A stretch of 17,932 nucleotides of DNA from Phycisphaerales bacterium. GTDB taxonomy: Bacteria; Planctomycetota; Phycisphaerae; Phycisphaerales; UBA1924. Position 1 is the first letter of the stretch. Each line of letters begins with the position of its first letter. The notes below the pieces were generated by a model. That model was given only the letters and a program-made list of their open reading frames with translations, was not told the origin of the DNA and searched no databases. Below are positions 1 through 8,195 of this stretch, piece by piece. The position numbers and the translations under genes were made by a program. The stretch covers positions 1 to 17,932 of the forward strand of contig JAUXUZ010000004.1 of NCBI GenBank assembly GCA_030680655.1, in the 5' to 3' direction.

Positions 1-2282
1 CTGTAGCCGCCGATGGTGCCGCCGGAGGGGTTGCCGTAGGCGAGCGCTCCGGCATCACCGAGGGCGGTGTTGCCGCCGCCGGCGGCGTAGCCCGCGGGGT
101 TGGCGGCGTCGAAGGTGCTGACGGAGACGTTGTCGAGGCCCCAGCTTGCCTTTGACTCATCGGCGCGGAGGCCGCTGACGGTGAAGGAGATGGTCTCCTG
201 CGCTGCGGTGTGGGGGATGGTGAAGGCCAGCCGGTAGACGGCGTCGCGGGCGACGCCGGTCTTGGCGTCTTTGTAGCCCATTGAGCCGACGGCGGCGGCG
301 CCGGCGCCTGGGAGGTTGCGGCCGTTGCTGCCGCCGGGGTAATCCTGGGTGGCGTTGCTCGCGCCGCCGTCTGTGGCGAAGCTGGTGGCGAGCACAACGG
401 TGCCGTCTGCGAGCTTGATGCCGAAATTGGATGGGTCGGGGGCGTTCCCCTGCCAGTCGCCAACGACGACGACGTCGGCGGCGACGACCATGTGCGTGTG
501 CTGCGGGAAGTTCTTGACGGTGAGCGCGGCGGTCTGGTTGTGGAGGCGGCCCAGGAACATCTCGCCGCTGGGGCTGGTCTCGAACTTCTGCACGTTCCAC
601 TCGGGGCCGGGGGCGCGGACGAACGGGTTCATGTAGTCGCCGTCGTCGGCGTTGTCGTCGGGCTCGACGCCGGTGGCGTCGCTGTAGCTCATGGTGCGGT
701 CACCGCTTGAGACCACGGTGACGTTGTCGAGGCCCCAGGCACCGACGGTGCCGCTTGTGCCAAGGCCCGAGGCGACGAACTTCAACGCCGCCGCGCCCTT
801 GCTGTGGGGCACGACGAAGCGCAGGTGGTAGGTGGCGTCGCCGACGGCGTTCTTGGTCGGCGCGGGGAACCCGAGCGCGTCGAGGGCTGAGGAGTCTGTG
901 CCGGGCAGGCGCGTACGCGCTGATGCGCCGACGGGGTAGGACTGGGTGCGCTTGCCGGAGCCGTCTTCGTTGGCGAAGGTCGCGGCGAGCACTTCCTGGC
1001 CGTCGAGGGTGAAGGTAAACTTCGATGGATCGGGCGCATCGCCCGCCCAGTCACCGATCGCGTAGAAGTCGGCGTCGATGATGAGCTGGTCGTGCTCGGG
1101 GATGTCGCTGAGTGTGAGCGTGGCGGGCTGGCTGACGAAGGGACCGATGAAGCGTTCGCCGTGGGGCGCGATGCCGTGGGCACGGCTATCCCACTGCGCA
1201 CCGGGAGCCTCGTTGAAGCGTGACTGGTAGACAAGGGCGCTCACGCGGCGGGTGACTGGGATCTCCGGGCGGGCGGCCGCGGAGGCGGCGGGCGCGGCGA
1301 ACTCGGCGGTGTAGCGCTCGGAAGCGAGCGCAAGGTCCTGCGCCAGGCCGAGCGAGAGCGACCGATCGTCACGCGGGAGGAAAGTGGACCGGGACTCGCC
1401 GTCCATCGCGTTTGCGAGGATCGAGTCGTGCCCGGTGATCACGGCCGGGCGCATCGACGCCTCGAACGCGCCGAGGTTGCCGATCGGGCCGGGGTTCCAC
1501 CGGGGCGCCGCGGGGGCCGAGGGGAGGCTCGACGCGGGCGTGACAGCAGGAACAGCGGAGGGAACGGCGAACGAGCCGCCGATGCCCAGTGCGGTCCGGT
1601 TCACGGCGTCGCGGGCGGCCGCGCGGACAGCGTCGAGATCGGCGTTGTCGGCGGCGGTGTAGACCACCGCGTTGTCGATCGCCCAGGAGGCGTCGTTGAC
1701 GGTGCCGGGCAGGTTCGACGCTGAGAGGGTCAGCTTCATCGCGCCCGCCCCGTGCGGGGCGGCGAAGACGAGGCGGTAGACGCTGTCGCGCTCGGGCTTG
1801 CCGCTGTCATCGATCAGGCCCAGCGCATCGAGTTTGTAGGCGCCCAGTGCCGCAGGGCGGTTGGAGGCGTCGGGCTCGTCGGGGAAGCTCTGGCGGCGGG
1901 AAGGGTCGCCGTCGTCGTTTGCGAACGAACTACACAGGAGCGTGCCGTCGTCGAGGGTGATCGTGAGCGTGGTGGCCGGCTTGCCCGCGCGGCTCTCGCC
2001 CGTCCACTTGCCGATGATGTGAACGTCCATCGCGACCACGACGGTCCCATGACGGGGGAGCGCGTCGAGCGTCAGGCTGACGGGCTCGTTGTGGAACCGG
2101 CCCATTAGCTTGTCACCCGTGCGCGACGCCAGGGTGCGCGCCGTGGACCATCCGGAGGTTGCGCCGTCGGCAAAGCCGGTGCGGTAGACCGGCGGCTGGG
2201 CAACCGCGGTTCCTGCGAGGGTTGCCAGCGCAGCGGCGGCGAGCACACCGAATCGACGGGCGTTGCCACGGTGAACGGACAT
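1..2282 (-). CDS. Secreted protein with three copies of a beta-rich domain (3' end outside window)
   Basis: Open for 760 codons from ATG at 2282 to the window edge with no stop, so the C-terminus is missing. AAGGAG lies 7 nt before the start and fixes it. A signal peptide is visible: basic start (MSVHRGNARRF), alanine/leucine core, likely cut after AVA at about residue 29. Three related domains of about 175 residues follow at roughly 30-208, 348-523 and 552-721. Each has an (L/I)G-R/P-F/L-x-N/S-Q/E opening, an x-LP-x-H turn, an I-G-x-W-x-G core and ends in a W-x-(L/I)DN-x-V motif. The last two copies share stretches of DNA (about 125-145 and 719-739). A 125-residue Ala/Pro/Ser-rich linker separates copies 1 and 2. 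Function not recognised; the domain resembles LamG-like or carbohydrate-binding folds of planctomycete exported proteins, which is inference. Whether it ends in a dockerin like its neighbours cannot be seen. Confidence 0.8.
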   Translation of the reverse strand, partial: MSVHRGNARRFGVLAAAALATLAGTAVAQPPVYRTGFADGATSGWSTARTLASRTGDKLMGRFHNEPVSLTLDALPRHGTVVVAMDVHIIGKWTGESRAGKPATTLTITLDDGTLLCSSFANDDGDPSRRQSFPDEPDASNRPAALGAYKLDALGLIDDSGKPERDSVYRLVFAAPHGAGAMKLTLSASNLPGTVNDASWAIDNAVVYTAADNADLDAVRAAARDAVNRTALGIGGSFAVPSAVPAVTPASSLPSAPAAPRWNPGPIGNLGAFEASMRPAVITGHDSILANAMDGESRSTFLPRDDRSLSLGLAQDLALASERYTAEFAAPAASAAARPEIPVTRRVSALVYQSRFNEAPGAQWDSRAHGIAPHGERFIGPFVSQPATLTLSDIPEHDQLIIDADFYAIGDWAGDAPDPSKFTFTLDGQEVLAATFANEDGSGKRTQSYPVGASARTRLPGTDSSALDALGFPAPTKNAVGDATYHLRFVVPHSKGAAALKFVASGLGTSGTVGAWGLDNVTVVSSGDRTMSYSDATGVEPDDNADDGDYMNPFVRAPGPEWNVQKFETSPSGEMFLGRLHNQTAALTVKNFPQHTHMVVAADVVVVGDWQGNAPDPSNFGIKLADGTVVLATSFATDGGASNATQDYPGGSNGRNLPGAGAAAVGSMGYKDAKTGVARDAVYRLAFTIPHTAAQETISFTVSGLRADESKASWGLDNVSVSTFDAANPAGYAAGGGNTALGDAGALAYGNPSGGTIGGY

Positions 2283-2772
2283 GCGACTACTCCTTAGCCT
2301 GCCAACGGACAACGAACAGCTTGTTCAGCCTGCGATTGCTGCGTCCGTGCGGCCAACGACGGCGCGATATGTGCGCCGGAGATTGCGACGTGGGGAGGTT
2401 GCGCCGGTGCTTCAACCCGATTCTCGGACCCGCACCGAAGGCGGGGGCCGATTCTGGGGGAATCACTCTGGACGCAAGCGTGGATAGACCACACTCCCGC
2501 CGGCGCCGCGTGGGGGCCGGTCTCCAACCGGGCCCGCCGCAGCGCCGGGCAGCCTTCTGAGGGGCTGCACGACGCGACACACCACTATTCGCAGCGGGAC
2601 TTGAGAAGTTTCTTGAGAATGTGCTTGAAACCCATTTCAGGGCATGGATTAAGGTGCGATCGCGCAAGAGTGGAGCGCAAAACGCGCCACCCGTTCGCCC
2701 GCCGCTAGGCCTTACTCCGCTCTCTCGTCACTCGCGCCCCCGCCCCCACCCACTGCTGCAACCCGCGTGGCG
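2283..2772. other. Intergenic region upstream of the three-domain secreted gene
   Basis: No convincing gene here; the open frames are GC-driven. It must hold the promoter of the minus-strand gene starting at 2282 and the 3' end of the gene finishing at 2773. A possible extended -10 on the minus strand is TCTATC (2483-2488), preceded by GTGG as in two other promoters of the window, but no -35 fits. Three plus-strand direct repeats CTTGA(G/A)A start at 2600, 2612 and 2624, exactly 12 bp apart. An imperfect hairpin without a T-run (2670-2690) is the only terminator candidate for the gene ending at 2773 and is weak. Confidence 0.5.
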
Positions 2773-3939
2773 TCAGCCGGGGCAGCCGTTGAAGAAGTCG
2801 TCGATGTAGACGATCCAGTCGTTGTTGTTGAGGATGCCGTCGGAGCCGCGCACACCGCCGGTGGTGCCGACATCGGTGAACACGTAGTTCGGCGGGACCT
2901 GGAAGAACGCGTTGATGAACACGATGAGGTCGTTGTTGTCGAGCGCTCCATCGTGGCAGGCGACGCCGCCCTGGCGGCCAAGGTCGGCGTTGCCGCAGCG
3001 TGCCGCGACGGTCAGCCGGAAGAACGCGATGCCGTACGCGCCCGGCTTGGTGGCGTTTACCTCGCGGTCGCCGAACATGTCTGAGACGGTGAACGAGAAA
3101 CTGCCGGTGGCCGACGAGCTGCCGTTGACCAGCAGGCCGGGCGACTCGGTGAGGCTCCACGACGATTGAGTGGCCGCGCGGTCGTCGGCGGGCGGTGGCC
3201 GGTCGTCCACGGCGCCGCCGTTGGCGATCGCCAGGATGTAGCTCCCCGCGGCGAGTGTCCGCACGAGCGTCGATTGCGGAGAGCCGGAGGTGGGCGAGAG
3301 CACGGTGTCGTCGTTGATCGCGCCGGGGATGGGGGCGAGTGTGGCGCCGTCGAAGAGGAAGAGCTTGGTGTTGAGCGTGGTGCGGTTGACGGTGGTGAAC
3401 TTGATCGAGCCGGCGGCCAGCGGGCACGGGAAGGTGAGCTGCGTCGGGCTTACGGTCTCGCTGGTGAGCGTGACGGTGTAGGGGCTTGACGAGGCGGACG
3501 AGCCGGTGACCCGGTAGAGGAACGACGGTGCCGCGTTGCCGAGCGTGTAGACCTGGCAGAAGCGTGCGGGAACGGTGTTGATGCTGGTGCTCTGCAAGGA
3601 GAACATCGAGTCGGGGTCGGCCACGCCGCCGGTGGCCAGCACACCCACAACCGTGCCGGTGTGCCCCTGTGTTCCGGAGGTTGTCAGCTGGAGCGTGTGC
3701 TTCTGGACAACCAGCGGGTTCGCGGCGAGCGTGATGCGCCAGATGTCGCGCGTGTCGTTCGCTGTGGACTCGGGCGTGTCGAGGAAGCCGCGGCAGACGC
3801 CGGTGATCGAGCCCGTGCTGGAGAGCGTGGCGGGGGTGGCGGTTGGGCGTGTCTGGTTCGGCTCGATCTCACTCACCGGGGGGTCGGCCAGCAGCACGGC
3901 AAGGGGAAGCACGGCGATCAGCGCAAGGGGCAGGAGCAT
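2773..3939 (-). CDS. Exported PPC-like protein with C-terminal GC-type dockerin
   Basis: 388 residues. ATG at 3939 was chosen because it opens a hydrophobic segment (about residues 1-18, leucine-rich, ending LLA) typical of an export signal. The frame is open further upstream, but only to a TTG at 4026 that sits beside the preceding gene's terminator. No good ribosome binding site precedes 3939, so the start is the least certain part. The mature protein opens with an E-x-EPN-x-T stretch like pre-peptidase C-terminal (PPC) domains, followed by beta-rich sequence with repeated 'LAAGSYILAIAN'-type ends. Residues 315-388 form two dockerin-like repeats, each with a D/N-rich loop and a NND-x-IV-(F/Y)I-x-x-FF helix, bracketed by Cys315 and a Cys three residues from the end. 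Dockerins bind calcium and dock to partner proteins in cellulosomes; GC-type dockerins are known from planctomycetes with unknown partner. Function otherwise unknown. Confidence 0.75.
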   Translation of the reverse strand: MLLPLALIAVLPLAVLLADPPVSEIEPNQTRPTATPATLSSTGSITGVCRGFLDTPESTANDTRDIWRITLAANPLVVQKHTLQLTTSGTQGHTGTVVGVLATGGVADPDSMFSLQSTSINTVPARFCQVYTLGNAAPSFLYRVTGSSASSSPYTVTLTSETVSPTQLTFPCPLAAGSIKFTTVNRTTLNTKLFLFDGATLAPIPGAINDDTVLSPTSGSPQSTLVRTLAAGSYILAIANGGAVDDRPPPADDRAATQSSWSLTESPGLLVNGSSSATGSFSFTVSDMFGDREVNATKPGAYGIAFFRLTVAARCGNADLGRQGGVACHDGALDNNDLIVFINAFFQVPPNYVFTDVGTTGGVRGSDGILNNNDWIVYIDDFFNGCPG

Positions 3940-4021
3940 CGTGCGCGCATCGGCGTTCCCGGCCTGTTCTGTGCAGAAACCAGGGGGTGCCAGAAACGGC
4001 CAGCCGGCGCGCCGGGGGGAA

Positions 4022-4058
4022 AGCAAAGCGCCCTCGCCAGGGGCACTGGCGAGGGCGC
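4022..4058 (-). terminator. Intrinsic terminator of the 4090-5718 gene
   Basis: Perfect 13-bp inverted repeat GCGCCCTCGCCAG (4028-4040) and its complement (4046-4058) with a 5-nt loop. Read on the minus strand it lies 32 nt after the stop codon and is followed by TTTGCTTTCC. The T-run is interrupted but the stem is very strong. Confidence 0.8.
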
Positions 4059-4078
4059 GGGTCAGACGATGTTCCGGC

Positions 4079-4313
4079 TCAGCCGCGGATCAGCGGCAGG
4101 AGGCGGGGGCGTTGAAGAAGTTGTCGATGAAGACGATGAAGTCGTTGTTGTCGTACGCGCCGTCGGGGCCCGGTGCCCCACCGGTTGCACCCTGGTCGGC
4201 GATGGGGTTCTGGTTGAAGAAGTAGTCGATGAACACGACGAAGTCGTTGTTGTCCAGGTGGTTGTCAGCGCCGGGCGCGCCGCCGACGCCGCCCACATCG
4301 GCCAGGCCGCAGG
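4079..4313 (-). repeat. Duplicated dockerin-coding DNA, copy 1
   Basis: Aligns without gaps to 6085-6319 at a constant offset of 2006 bp. The first 77 bp (4079-4155) differ at one position only. That block includes 11 bp beyond the stop codon, where no protein constraint applies. Similarity then falls but stays high through the dockerin region and ends near the conserved Cys codon that opens the module. Confidence 0.85.
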
Positions 4314-5718
4314 CCGGGCCGCCGCCGCCGGGGATGTTGGTGCGGAAGTTCACCTGCACCGTGCCCGAAGCGGCTGAGGTGGAGGTCGCGTTGAAGTTGG
4401 TCAAGAAGACCGAGTTGAAGCAGCCGACGGCCAGGAAGTAGTTGCCGGTGGTGAGGTCGCCGTCGCGGCCGTTGCCACCTGCGATCGCGGCGTTGCCGAT
4501 CGCCGGGCGGATGTTGGCGTTGTCGCCGTAGGTGAGCTGGGAGTGCCAGTCGGTGCCGTCGTCATCGTCGGTATCAAGGAACGTGCCAGCGGAGTCGTAC
4601 ATGCCCAGTTCGGTGTCGTTGATCGACCCGATGGCGGGTGGGCCGTCGAACACGGACGGCTCGGTGTCGATGTCGAGGTAGTTGGTTGACCCGTTGAGCA
4701 CGTCAGCGCCGATCGAGAACCTGAGCCAGTTGACGCCCGCTGGAGCGATGGCGACGTCAACGGTCGTGACGACCTCTGAACCGCCCGCGCCGGCACCGAT
4801 CTGGCCGATGTCGGTGGGGTTGAAGACGCTGCCGTTGATGGTCACGTTGCCGGTGCGCGCCAGGTCGTCGGTGATCGTCGCGGCGACAGAGTAGGGGCCG
4901 CCGGCGGTGCCGCCGGGGATCATGTAGCTGTAGGAGTAGGTGTTGTCGCTGGCGGTGACGTCACCGTTGAGGCCGTCGTCGTGGAACGAGGCGGATGAGG
5001 AACCGCCGATCGCCGAGAGGTCGCCAACCACGGTGATCGACGCGCTGGCGGGGTTGCCACCCGGCGTGACGTTGACGGTGAAGAGGACGGGGTTGCCGGG
5101 CTCAACGCTGCCGGGAGCGACGGAGCCGGTGCCGGTGGGCGGGTACGGATCGGTCGGGGGATTAATCTCGAAGTTCAGCAAGGTCTCGGTCTGCGTGCCG
5201 GTGTAGGTGCTCGTCGCGCCGAAGCCGGAGTTCACAAACGTGACGTTGAAGCGGCCCACGGCGAGGTAGTACTCACCGCCGGCGAGGTTGCCGTCGTTGC
5301 CGTTGCGGGCAGCGCCGACAGAGAGCGCGCCGAAGGTCACCGCGGGGCGCGGCGCGGTCGATGAGCCGAAGGTCAGCTGGGCGTGAAGCCCGGGGCCGGC
5401 GTCGTCGTCGGAGAAGGCGGCGGTAGCGACCGCGCCGTTGCCGACGGCGTCGTAGAGGCCCATCTCGGTGTCGCTCATGTCAGTCGCGGGCACCGGATTG
5501 GCGGTCGGGACGGTCCAGATGTCCACGTAACCGATCGTGGAGAGGGTGGGGGGCAGAACCACGCGGAACCACTGAATGTCGTTTGGAGCGTTCAGCGTGA
5601 CAAGCTGCGAGAACGTCTGCGCGGTCGTGCGGTTGCCGAGGTCAGTGAACGCGCCGGGCTGGGCCAGCGCGGTACCGGCGAGGGTCGACAGGGCCAGTGC
5701 CATCATCTTCATCTTCAT
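4090..5718 (-). CDS. Secreted two-domain DVUA0089/PPC-like protein with choice-of-anchor X-like middle and GC-type dockerin
   Basis: 542 residues from ATG at 5718, chosen for the AAGGGAG ribosome binding site just upstream and the signal peptide MKMKMMALALSTLAGTALAQ (cut after ALA). The frame stays open to 5847 but that extension lacks any export signal. Domain 1 (about 28-185) and domain 2 (about 312-460) are duplicates: a W-(F/L)-R strand, SDTE/NDTE-(L/M)G-(L/M)YD, an acidic DDD loop, RPA, then G-x-DG-(N/D)L-x-x-G-x-Y-(Y/F)LAVG. This resembles the DVUA0089/PPC families of extracellular beta-sandwiches. Between them, residues 200-300 have the FHDDG-x-NGD-x-x-x-x-DN signature of choice-of-anchor X domains. 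Residues 470-542 are a two-repeat GC-type dockerin framed by Cys470 and a Cys next to the last residue. Probably exported and docked on an unknown partner; no enzyme motif seen. Confidence 0.85.
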   Translation of the reverse strand: MKMKMMALALSTLAGTALAQPGAFTDLGNRTTAQTFSQLVTLNAPNDIQWFRVVLPPTLSTIGYVDIWTVPTANPVPATDMSDTEMGLYDAVGNGAVATAAFSDDDAGPGLHAQLTFGSSTAPRPAVTFGALSVGAARNGNDGNLAGGEYYLAVGRFNVTFVNSGFGATSTYTGTQTETLLNFEINPPTDPYPPTGTGSVAPGSVEPGNPVLFTVNVTPGGNPASASITVVGDLSAIGGSSSASFHDDGLNGDVTASDNTYSYSYMIPGGTAGGPYSVAATITDDLARTGNVTINGSVFNPTDIGQIGAGAGGSEVVTTVDVAIAPAGVNWLRFSIGADVLNGSTNYLDIDTEPSVFDGPPAIGSINDTELGMYDSAGTFLDTDDDDGTDWHSQLTYGDNANIRPAIGNAAIAGGNGRDGDLTTGNYFLAVGCFNSVFLTNFNATSTSAASGTVQVNFRTNIPGGGGPACGLADVGGVGGAPGADNHLDNNDFVVFIDYFFNQNPIADQGATGGAPGPDGAYDNNDFIVFIDNFFNAPASCR

Positions 5719-6030
5719 GCGGGATCTCCCTTGGTTGATTTGACCGCAGCGTACCGCTTGTGGGGTGGTGACGCCGCATCTTGCGTGTGGTGGCGCTCCT
5801 TCGCGCCGCTGGAATTGAATTAGGCTCGCGAACAGGTGGGTTCGCAAGCAAATTCCTCTCGAATTCGTCTAAAAACACGTTCATCTAAGCGAGCGAGTGC
5901 GGAACTCCCGCGACGACTGAATTCGGCGGCCGCAGTGACCCCCTTTCTAGCGAGCAAACTTCCGTGCGCATTCGGAAGAAGGGCAAGAGGGCTTTGAGAA
6001 CTTCTTCATACGGAGAGGTGATTCCAGCAA
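5719..6030. promoter_or_regulatory. Gap between secreted genes; likely promoter region of the 4090-5718 gene
   Basis: About 310 bp with no supportable gene. The part nearest the 5718 start is more AT-rich (5805-5880) than its surroundings, as expected for a promoter. It holds a 6-bp inverted repeat GCGAAC/GTTCGC with a 6-bp spacer (5828-5845), a possible operator. A weak minus-strand sigma-70-like pair TTGCGA...TAATTC with a 19-bp spacer overlaps it. No further structure seen between 5885 and 6030. Confidence 0.35.
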
Positions 6031-6065
6031 CGAAAACGCCCCGCGCGGCTGAGCCGCGCGGGGCG
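6031..6065 (-). terminator. Intrinsic terminator of the 6096-8195 gene
   Basis: Perfect 13-bp stem (6037-6049 with 6053-6065) around a 3-nt loop, all G/C pairs, followed on the minus strand by TTTTCG. It lies 30 nt after the stop codon. The sequence is unrelated to the terminator at 4022-4058 although the two genes' coding ends are near-identical. Confidence 0.85.
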
Positions 6066-6084
6066 CAAAGGGGGCAGTCTCGGG

Positions 6085-6319
6085 TCAGCCGCGGATCAGC
6101 GGCAGGACGCGGGGGCGTTGAAGAAGTTGTCGATGAAGACGATGAAGTCGTTGTTGTCGTAGACGCCGTCGGCGCCGGCAACGCCGCCGGTTGAGCCCTG
6201 GTCGGCGATCGGGTTCTGCGAGAAGAAGTAGTCGATGAAGACGACGAAGTCGTTGTTGTCAAGGTGCGCGTCGGCGCCGGGCGCTCCGCCCACGCCGCCG
6301 ACATCGGCCAGGCCGCACG
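6085..6319 (-). repeat. Duplicated dockerin-coding DNA, copy 2
   Basis: Partner of 4079-4313 (same orientation, 2006 bp apart). Positions 6085-6161 match with a single mismatch, including 11 bp past the stop codon. The terminators beyond differ completely, so the duplicated block has a sharp 3' edge just after the stop. Confidence 0.85.
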
Positions 6320-8195
6320 CGGCGCCGGGCGGGATGTTGGTCGCGAACTTGACGACGATGTCGCCCAGCGCCGTGCCGGTGGTCGTGACGTTCCAGAAGG
6401 TCGCCCCGTACGCGACGTTGTACGCGCCGGTGGCAACGTAGTAAGTGCCGGCGGTGAGGTCGCCGTCGCGGCCGTTGCTCACGACCACTCCGTCACCGAC
6501 GGTCGATCCGCCGCCGGCGCCGAACGACAGGAACGACTTGAGGCCGACGCCGTCGTCGTCGTCGCTCGCCACCCGGGTGCCGTCGGTGCGGTAGACGCCC
6601 AGCTCGGTATCGCTGATGGTGGAGTCGAGATCTGTAAAGATGTCGAAGAAGTTGCCGCCGCCGACCGCGTCGGCCGTCGTGGTGAACTGGATCCACTTGA
6701 TCTGATTGGCCGCGGTGATCGACGCCGTGAACGGCGTGATCAGCTCGGTGCCACCTGCACCGCCGGCGATCGTGCCCGCGTCGGCCGCGACTGGGGCCAC
6801 TGCGCCGGGGCTGACGAGCTGAACGTTGAGGCGGACAGCTCCGAGCTGCGTCGACGTGTTGGTCACGCCGAACAGGCCGGGCTGGTAGGCGATGCCGGTG
6901 TCGCCGGCGGTCACGGCGACGAAGTAGGTGCCGACGGCGAGCGTGGCCCCGTCGCGGCCGTTGTACGGCAGCCCGTCACCCGGTGCCGGACGGTTATCGA
7001 CACCGAACGTCAGCGTGCCCAGCGACTGGGTGCCGTCGACGAAGTCAGTCGCGATCCGGGCACCGGTGGTGGAGTTGTAGAGGCCGATCGACGTGTTGAG
7101 GAGACCGCCGCCGTCGGTGGTGGTCGAGCCTTCGGTGTCGATCTCCAGGCCGCGGTTGAAGGCGGCGGCGATCTCGTCGTTGAGGGTGAACTTGAACCAC
7201 TTGGTCTGGCCGGTGCCGGTCACCGTTGCGTTGCCGACCGCCGGCGTGTTGGCGACGAGCGCGCCCAGGTCGGTGGCGACTGGTGCCTGGAGGGGCAGAA
7301 GCTCAATGGCCAGCGAGTGCAGGTGGGTTGTGAAGTTCGCCAGGCTCTCGTACCCCTCGACGCGCCAGGAGCCCGAGCCCGAGTCGATCGGGGTCGGCAG
7401 CGAGATGATCAGCTCGCCCAGACCGGTCGACTCGTTGTAGGTCGGGAAGACGACGCCCGCGGCGAGCGCGGCGGCGCCTGGCGGCGTCACACGGATGCGC
7501 ACGGCGTTGGTCGGCGAGGTGGTGGTGTTGGTCGCGCCCGGCGTGGTGAGGCCCGTACCCTGAGCCCGGAGGCGCACGCCGGCGACCATCGTGCCAGCGG
7601 GGACGGTGAAGGACTGGTCAAAGCCCGGCGCTGCGGTCAAGCCGCTGATCACTACGTCGTTGTAGGTCTGGCCGACGGGGCCGATCGGCGTTGCGGCGGG
7701 GGGGGTACCGTCCTCAAGGGTGATCGTCACCGAGTCCCAGGTGGCGTCGTTGCCAGCGGCGACATCGTCCCAGCGCTCAAAGAACTGGAACGACCACGTG
7801 CCAGCGGTGGTGATGGCCGAGACAGGGATGGTGTAGCGGCCGGCCTGCACGTTGCCAGTCAGCACGACGGGGCCACCGGCAACTTCAGCAGTCGTGGTGT
7901 TATACGGCTGCACGATAAACGGCGTGCCGCTGGGGGGCGTCACGAGGATCGACGCCTCGGTGAAGTAGGTGCCAGCCACCGCGCGGGTGAGCGTGCCGCC
8001 GATGGTGAGGTAGCTCGCCGCGTAGGTGCCGCCGCCGTCGGCGCCGTTGAAGGTCGCCGTCATGGTGGTGTTCCCCGCGTCGCCCTGGCGCGCATAGCTG
8101 GGAACGCCGTTGAACGTAACCGATTCACGCGGCGCCGCGAACGCGGCCGACGAGCCCGCCAGCGCAAGGAGAGCAAGAGCTTGTGACTTCTTCAT
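6096..8195 (-). CDS. Large secreted protein with P-domain-like N-half, two DVUA0089/PPC-like domains and GC-type dockerin
   Basis: 699 residues from ATG at 8195; AAGGGA lies 9 nt upstream and the protein starts with a signal peptide (MKKSQALALLALAGSSAAFA, cut after AFA). The upstream open frame to 8321 has no such signal. Residues about 25-330 hold two related beta-rich segments with G-(T/S)W-(S/R)-(F/V) strands, reminiscent of proprotein-convertase P-domains. Two DVUA0089/PPC-like domains follow (about 345-475 and 490-620), each ending GRDG-x-L-x-x-GTY-(F/Y)-VA. Residues 627-699 are a GC-type dockerin with two NNDF-(V/I)-VFID-x-FF repeats, framed by Cys627 and a penultimate Cys. No catalytic motif seen. 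A run of eight G lies mid-gene (about 7698-7705). Monocistronic: its own promoter candidate at 8293-8321 and terminator at 6031-6065. Confidence 0.85.
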   Translation of the reverse strand: MKKSQALALLALAGSSAAFAAPRESVTFNGVPSYARQGDAGNTTMTATFNGADGGGTYAASYLTIGGTLTRAVAGTYFTEASILVTPPSGTPFIVQPYNTTTAEVAGGPVVLTGNVQAGRYTIPVSAITTAGTWSFQFFERWDDVAAGNDATWDSVTITLEDGTPPAATPIGPVGQTYNDVVISGLTAAPGFDQSFTVPAGTMVAGVRLRAQGTGLTTPGATNTTTSPTNAVRIRVTPPGAAALAAGVVFPTYNESTGLGELIISLPTPIDSGSGSWRVEGYESLANFTTHLHSLAIELLPLQAPVATDLGALVANTPAVGNATVTGTGQTKWFKFTLNDEIAAAFNRGLEIDTEGSTTTDGGGLLNTSIGLYNSTTGARIATDFVDGTQSLGTLTFGVDNRPAPGDGLPYNGRDGATLAVGTYFVAVTAGDTGIAYQPGLFGVTNTSTQLGAVRLNVQLVSPGAVAPVAADAGTIAGGAGGTELITPFTASITAANQIKWIQFTTTADAVGGGNFFDIFTDLDSTISDTELGVYRTDGTRVASDDDDGVGLKSFLSFGAGGGSTVGDGVVVSNGRDGDLTAGTYYVATGAYNVAYGATFWNVTTTGTALGDIVVKFATNIPPGAACGLADVGGVGGAPGADAHLDNNDFVVFIDYFFSQNPIADQGSTGGVAGADGVYDNNDFIVFIDNFFNAPASCR

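Noticed and set aside
2159..2667. Open frames on both strands in and beside the 2283-2772 gap
   Set aside because: Arg/Pro-rich translations without ribosome binding sites or domains, partly overlapping the start of the three-domain gene.
6264..8186. 640-codon plus-strand open frame opposite the large dockerin gene
   Set aside because: Arg/Gly/Val/Asp-rich low-complexity translation with no domain; the opposite strand has a signal peptide, ribosome binding site, repeated domains, dockerin and terminator. A high-GC antisense artefact.
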